This document shows positions 8,784-9,731 of a stretch of 9,731 nucleotides of DNA, piece after piece. Position 1 is the first letter of the stretch; each line of letters opens with the position of its first letter. Origin of the DNA: Oscillospiraceae bacterium (GTDB lineage: Bacteria; Bacillota; Clostridia; Oscillospirales; Ruminococcaceae). The stretch lies in the NCBI GenBank assembly GCA_900768125.1, contig CAAGBS010000059.1, positions 1 to 9,731 on the forward strand, in the 5' to 3' direction. Below the pieces are notes generated by a model. It saw only the letters and a program-made list of their open reading frames with translations. It was not told where the DNA came from and searched no databases. Made by a program: the position numbers and the translations under genes.

Positions 8784-8872
8784 GTAAATAAATCTGCCAC
8801 CGGGTAGAGAATGCATAATGAAGCATTCGCGCGTTTCGTTAGGTCTTTGAAGAAACGCACGGGTGCTTTTTT
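8784..8872 (+). promoter_or_regulatory. Candidate riboswitch/attenuator leader of pnuC
   Basis: The leader can adopt two exclusive folds. Fold A is a three-way junction: P1 GC(C)ACC 8796-8801 with GGTGC 8862-8866, P2 GAATGC 8809-8814 with GCATTC 8823-8828, and P3 GCGTTTC 8831-8837 with GAAACGC 8852-8858, with junction GGGTAGA (8802-8808). Fold B joins the 3' half of P2 with the 3' side of P1, extending P3 into a long terminator stem. Switching between the two would control read-through into pnuC, as in riboswitches or leader attenuators. I cannot match it by eye to a known class; it does not look like the NAD+-II (pnuC-motif) pseudoknot, a TPP element or a T-box. Confidence 0.65.
8821..8872 (+). 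terminator. Intrinsic terminator inside the pnuC leader
   Basis: AAGCATTCGCGCGTTTC (8821-8837) pairs with GAAACGC (8852-8858), then after one C-A mismatch (8830/8859) with CGGGTGCTT (8860-8868). This gives 16 pairs, two of them G-U, and it runs straight into TTTTTT (8867-8872). The pnuC Shine-Dalgarno sequence starts 4 nt later. It would also end read-through from the upstream adaptor operon, which is the simpler alternative role. Confidence 0.8.
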
Positions 8873-8886
8873 GTTTGGAGGAAAGC

Positions 8887-9576
8887 ATGAAGAAGCTGAT
8901 AAATTACTTTTCCAGGGGTGAGCTGGCACTGTGGATATGTTCAGTGCTGGCGGTGGTGATATCGTTTCTGATGTTCGACCGCGAAAGCTGGATATCGCTT
9001 GCCGCGTCACTAGTGGGTGTAACTTCGCTGATATTCGCGGCAAAGGGTCACCCGGCGGCGCAGGCTATGGCAATAGTTTTCGCGCTGCTGTACGGTGTGA
9101 TATCATGGGGCTTTGCGTACTACGGCGAGATGATAACCTATCTCGGGATGTCAATGCCGATGGCTGCGTTTTCACTCGTATCATGGCTGAAACATCCGTC
9201 AGACAGAAAAGACGAGGTTAAGGTGAATCACCTGAAAGCCCCGGAATATGTATTCATGGCGGCTCTCACCGCTGTGGTCACAGTTGTGTTCTACTACATT
9301 CTAAAGTATTTCGGGACGGCGAATCTGCTTCCCAGCACCCTGTCGGTGGCAACCAGCTTTGCGGCGGTATATCTGGTTTTCAGGCGCAGCCAGCTTTATG
9401 CAGCGGCATATGCGGCGAACGATGTCGTGCTGGTGATACTCTGGCTGATGGCAGCCGCCGAGGATATGAGATACGTCTCGGTCGCGGTGTGCTTCATGGC
9501 GTTCCTGGTGAACGACATCTACGGGTTCATCAACTGGCGGAGAATGGCAAGGGCGCAGGCTGAGCGCGCCGCATAA
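8887..9576 (+). CDS. pnuC: PnuC-family nicotinamide riboside/vitamin transporter
   Basis: A 229-aa integral membrane protein of the PnuC family (PF04973 type), which takes up nicotinamide riboside or, in relatives, other B vitamins by facilitated diffusion coupled to phosphorylation inside the cell. About seven hydrophobic segments are visible between residues 12 and 218. Family features include SLVGVTSLIFAAKG, YYGEMITYLGMSMPMAAFSLVSWL, the STLSVATSFAAVYLVFRR segment, NDVVLVILWL and the C-terminal NDIYGFINWRRM. Start: ATG at 8887, six bases after GGAGG (8877-8881). A GTG at 8863 in the same frame lies inside the terminator stem and has no ribosome site, so the shorter start is preferred. It has its own perfect promoter and a conditional-terminator leader, so expression is probably sensed at the RNA level. 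The substrate is inferred from the family; no NadR or kinase gene is nearby. Confidence 0.9.
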   Translation: MKKLINYFSRGELALWICSVLAVVISFLMFDRESWISLAASLVGVTSLIFAAKGHPAAQAMAIVFALLYGVISWGFAYYGEMITYLGMSMPMAAFSLVSWLKHPSDRKDEVKVNHLKAPEYVFMAALTAVVTVVFYYILKYFGTANLLPSTLSVATSFAAVYLVFRRSQLYAAAYAANDVVLVILWLMAAAEDMRYVSVAVCFMAFLVNDIYGFINWRRMARAQAERAA

Positions 9577-9582
9577 AAATCA

Positions 9583-9607
9583 CCGGGGCTGCGGTTTGCA
9601 GTCCCGG
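9583..9607 (+). terminator. Hairpin after pnuC, probable weak terminator
   Basis: CCGGGGCTGC (9583-9592) pairs with GCAGTCCCGG (9598-9607) over 10 positions including one G-U, with loop GGTTT, 7 bp after the stop codon. The following sequence (TATTGCTTAT) has only scattered T, so termination may be inefficient or factor-aided. Confidence 0.55.
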
Positions 9608-9617
9608 TATTGCTTAT

Positions 9618-9731
9618 GGTCACCTCTAAAAACCTTATGTGAGCGAAAATGTGCAGTGCGCACCATCTTCGTCGTCAAACCTCCTCGTAAGGCATACAGC
9701 CTTACTTCGTCGGCTTTCCTAGAAGCTGGCA
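9618..9731. repeat. Second palindromic element, cut by the window end
   Basis: The stretch begins with GGTCACCTCTAAAAACC (9618-9634), which looks like a terminal inverted repeat. It then holds an 8-bp palindrome GTGCGCAC (9656-9663), module GCGCACCATCTTCGTCGTCA (9658-9677), a hairpin GTAAGGC/GCCTTAC (9687-9693/9699-9705, loop ATACA) and TTCCTAGAAGCTGGCA (9716-9731). No coding potential is visible. Modules and their spacing match the element behind secA. The other end lies outside the window, so size and any terminal repeat cannot be confirmed. Confidence 0.6.

Noticed and set aside
8784..8872. T-box, TPP or NAD+-II riboswitch as the identity of the pnuC leader
   Set aside because: No TGGNACCGCG T-box sequence, no CUGAGA or ACCUGAU thi-box sequences, and the fold is a three-way junction rather than a short pseudoknot. 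The assignment was left open instead.
8863..8886. GTG start extending PnuC by eight residues
   Set aside because: The GTG lies in the terminator stem with no ribosome site, while ATG 8887 has GGAGG at ideal spacing.

Overview
The window looks like chromosomal DNA of a Ruminococcus-type member of the Oscillospiraceae (Clostridia). Three things point there: a cellobiose 2-epimerase whose sequence resembles, from memory, the Ruminococcus albus enzyme; a SpoIIQ-type sporulation endopeptidase; and Firmicutes-style SecA and PnuC proteins behind consensus sigma-A promoters. There is no sign of a prophage, CRISPR array, toxin-antitoxin or defence locus. The genes are largely housekeeping, and the unusual content lies in the intergenic DNA and RNA leaders.

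Layout. Bases 1-221 are a dense run of short perfect hairpins, one of which can serve as the terminator of the leftward gene. Bases 255-995 (minus) encode a SpoIIQ-like M23 protein preceded by a forespore (sigma-F/G-like) promoter match. Divergently, 1300-3066 encodes a Na+/phosphate cotransporter with a C-terminal PhoU-like domain, preceded by a sigma-A promoter and an 11-bp-spaced direct repeat. A bidirectional terminator (3074-3102) separates it from a convergent 67-aa hypothetical gene (3108-3311, minus). A perfect TTGACA-17-TATAAT promoter then drives secA (3537-6263). Just after secA is a 99-bp near-palindromic element.

The epimerase (6498-7682) and a lipoprotein membrane-fusion/adaptor protein (7712-8752) are 29 bp apart and probably cotranscribed. 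The stop codon of the adaptor gene overlaps a second perfect TTGACA-17-TATAAT promoter. That promoter starts a roughly 90-nt leader which can fold into two mutually exclusive structures, one of them a strong intrinsic terminator ending 4 nt before the Shine-Dalgarno sequence of a PnuC-type vitamin transporter (8887-9576). This is the best candidate for an undescribed regulatory RNA in the window. The window ends inside a second palindromic element that shares modules and spacing with the one behind secA.

Functionally the genes are mostly independent: spore engulfment (SpoIIQ), phosphate uptake, protein export (SecA), disaccharide isomerisation (epimerase), an orphan export adaptor, and NAD-precursor uptake (PnuC) under probable transcription-attenuation control.
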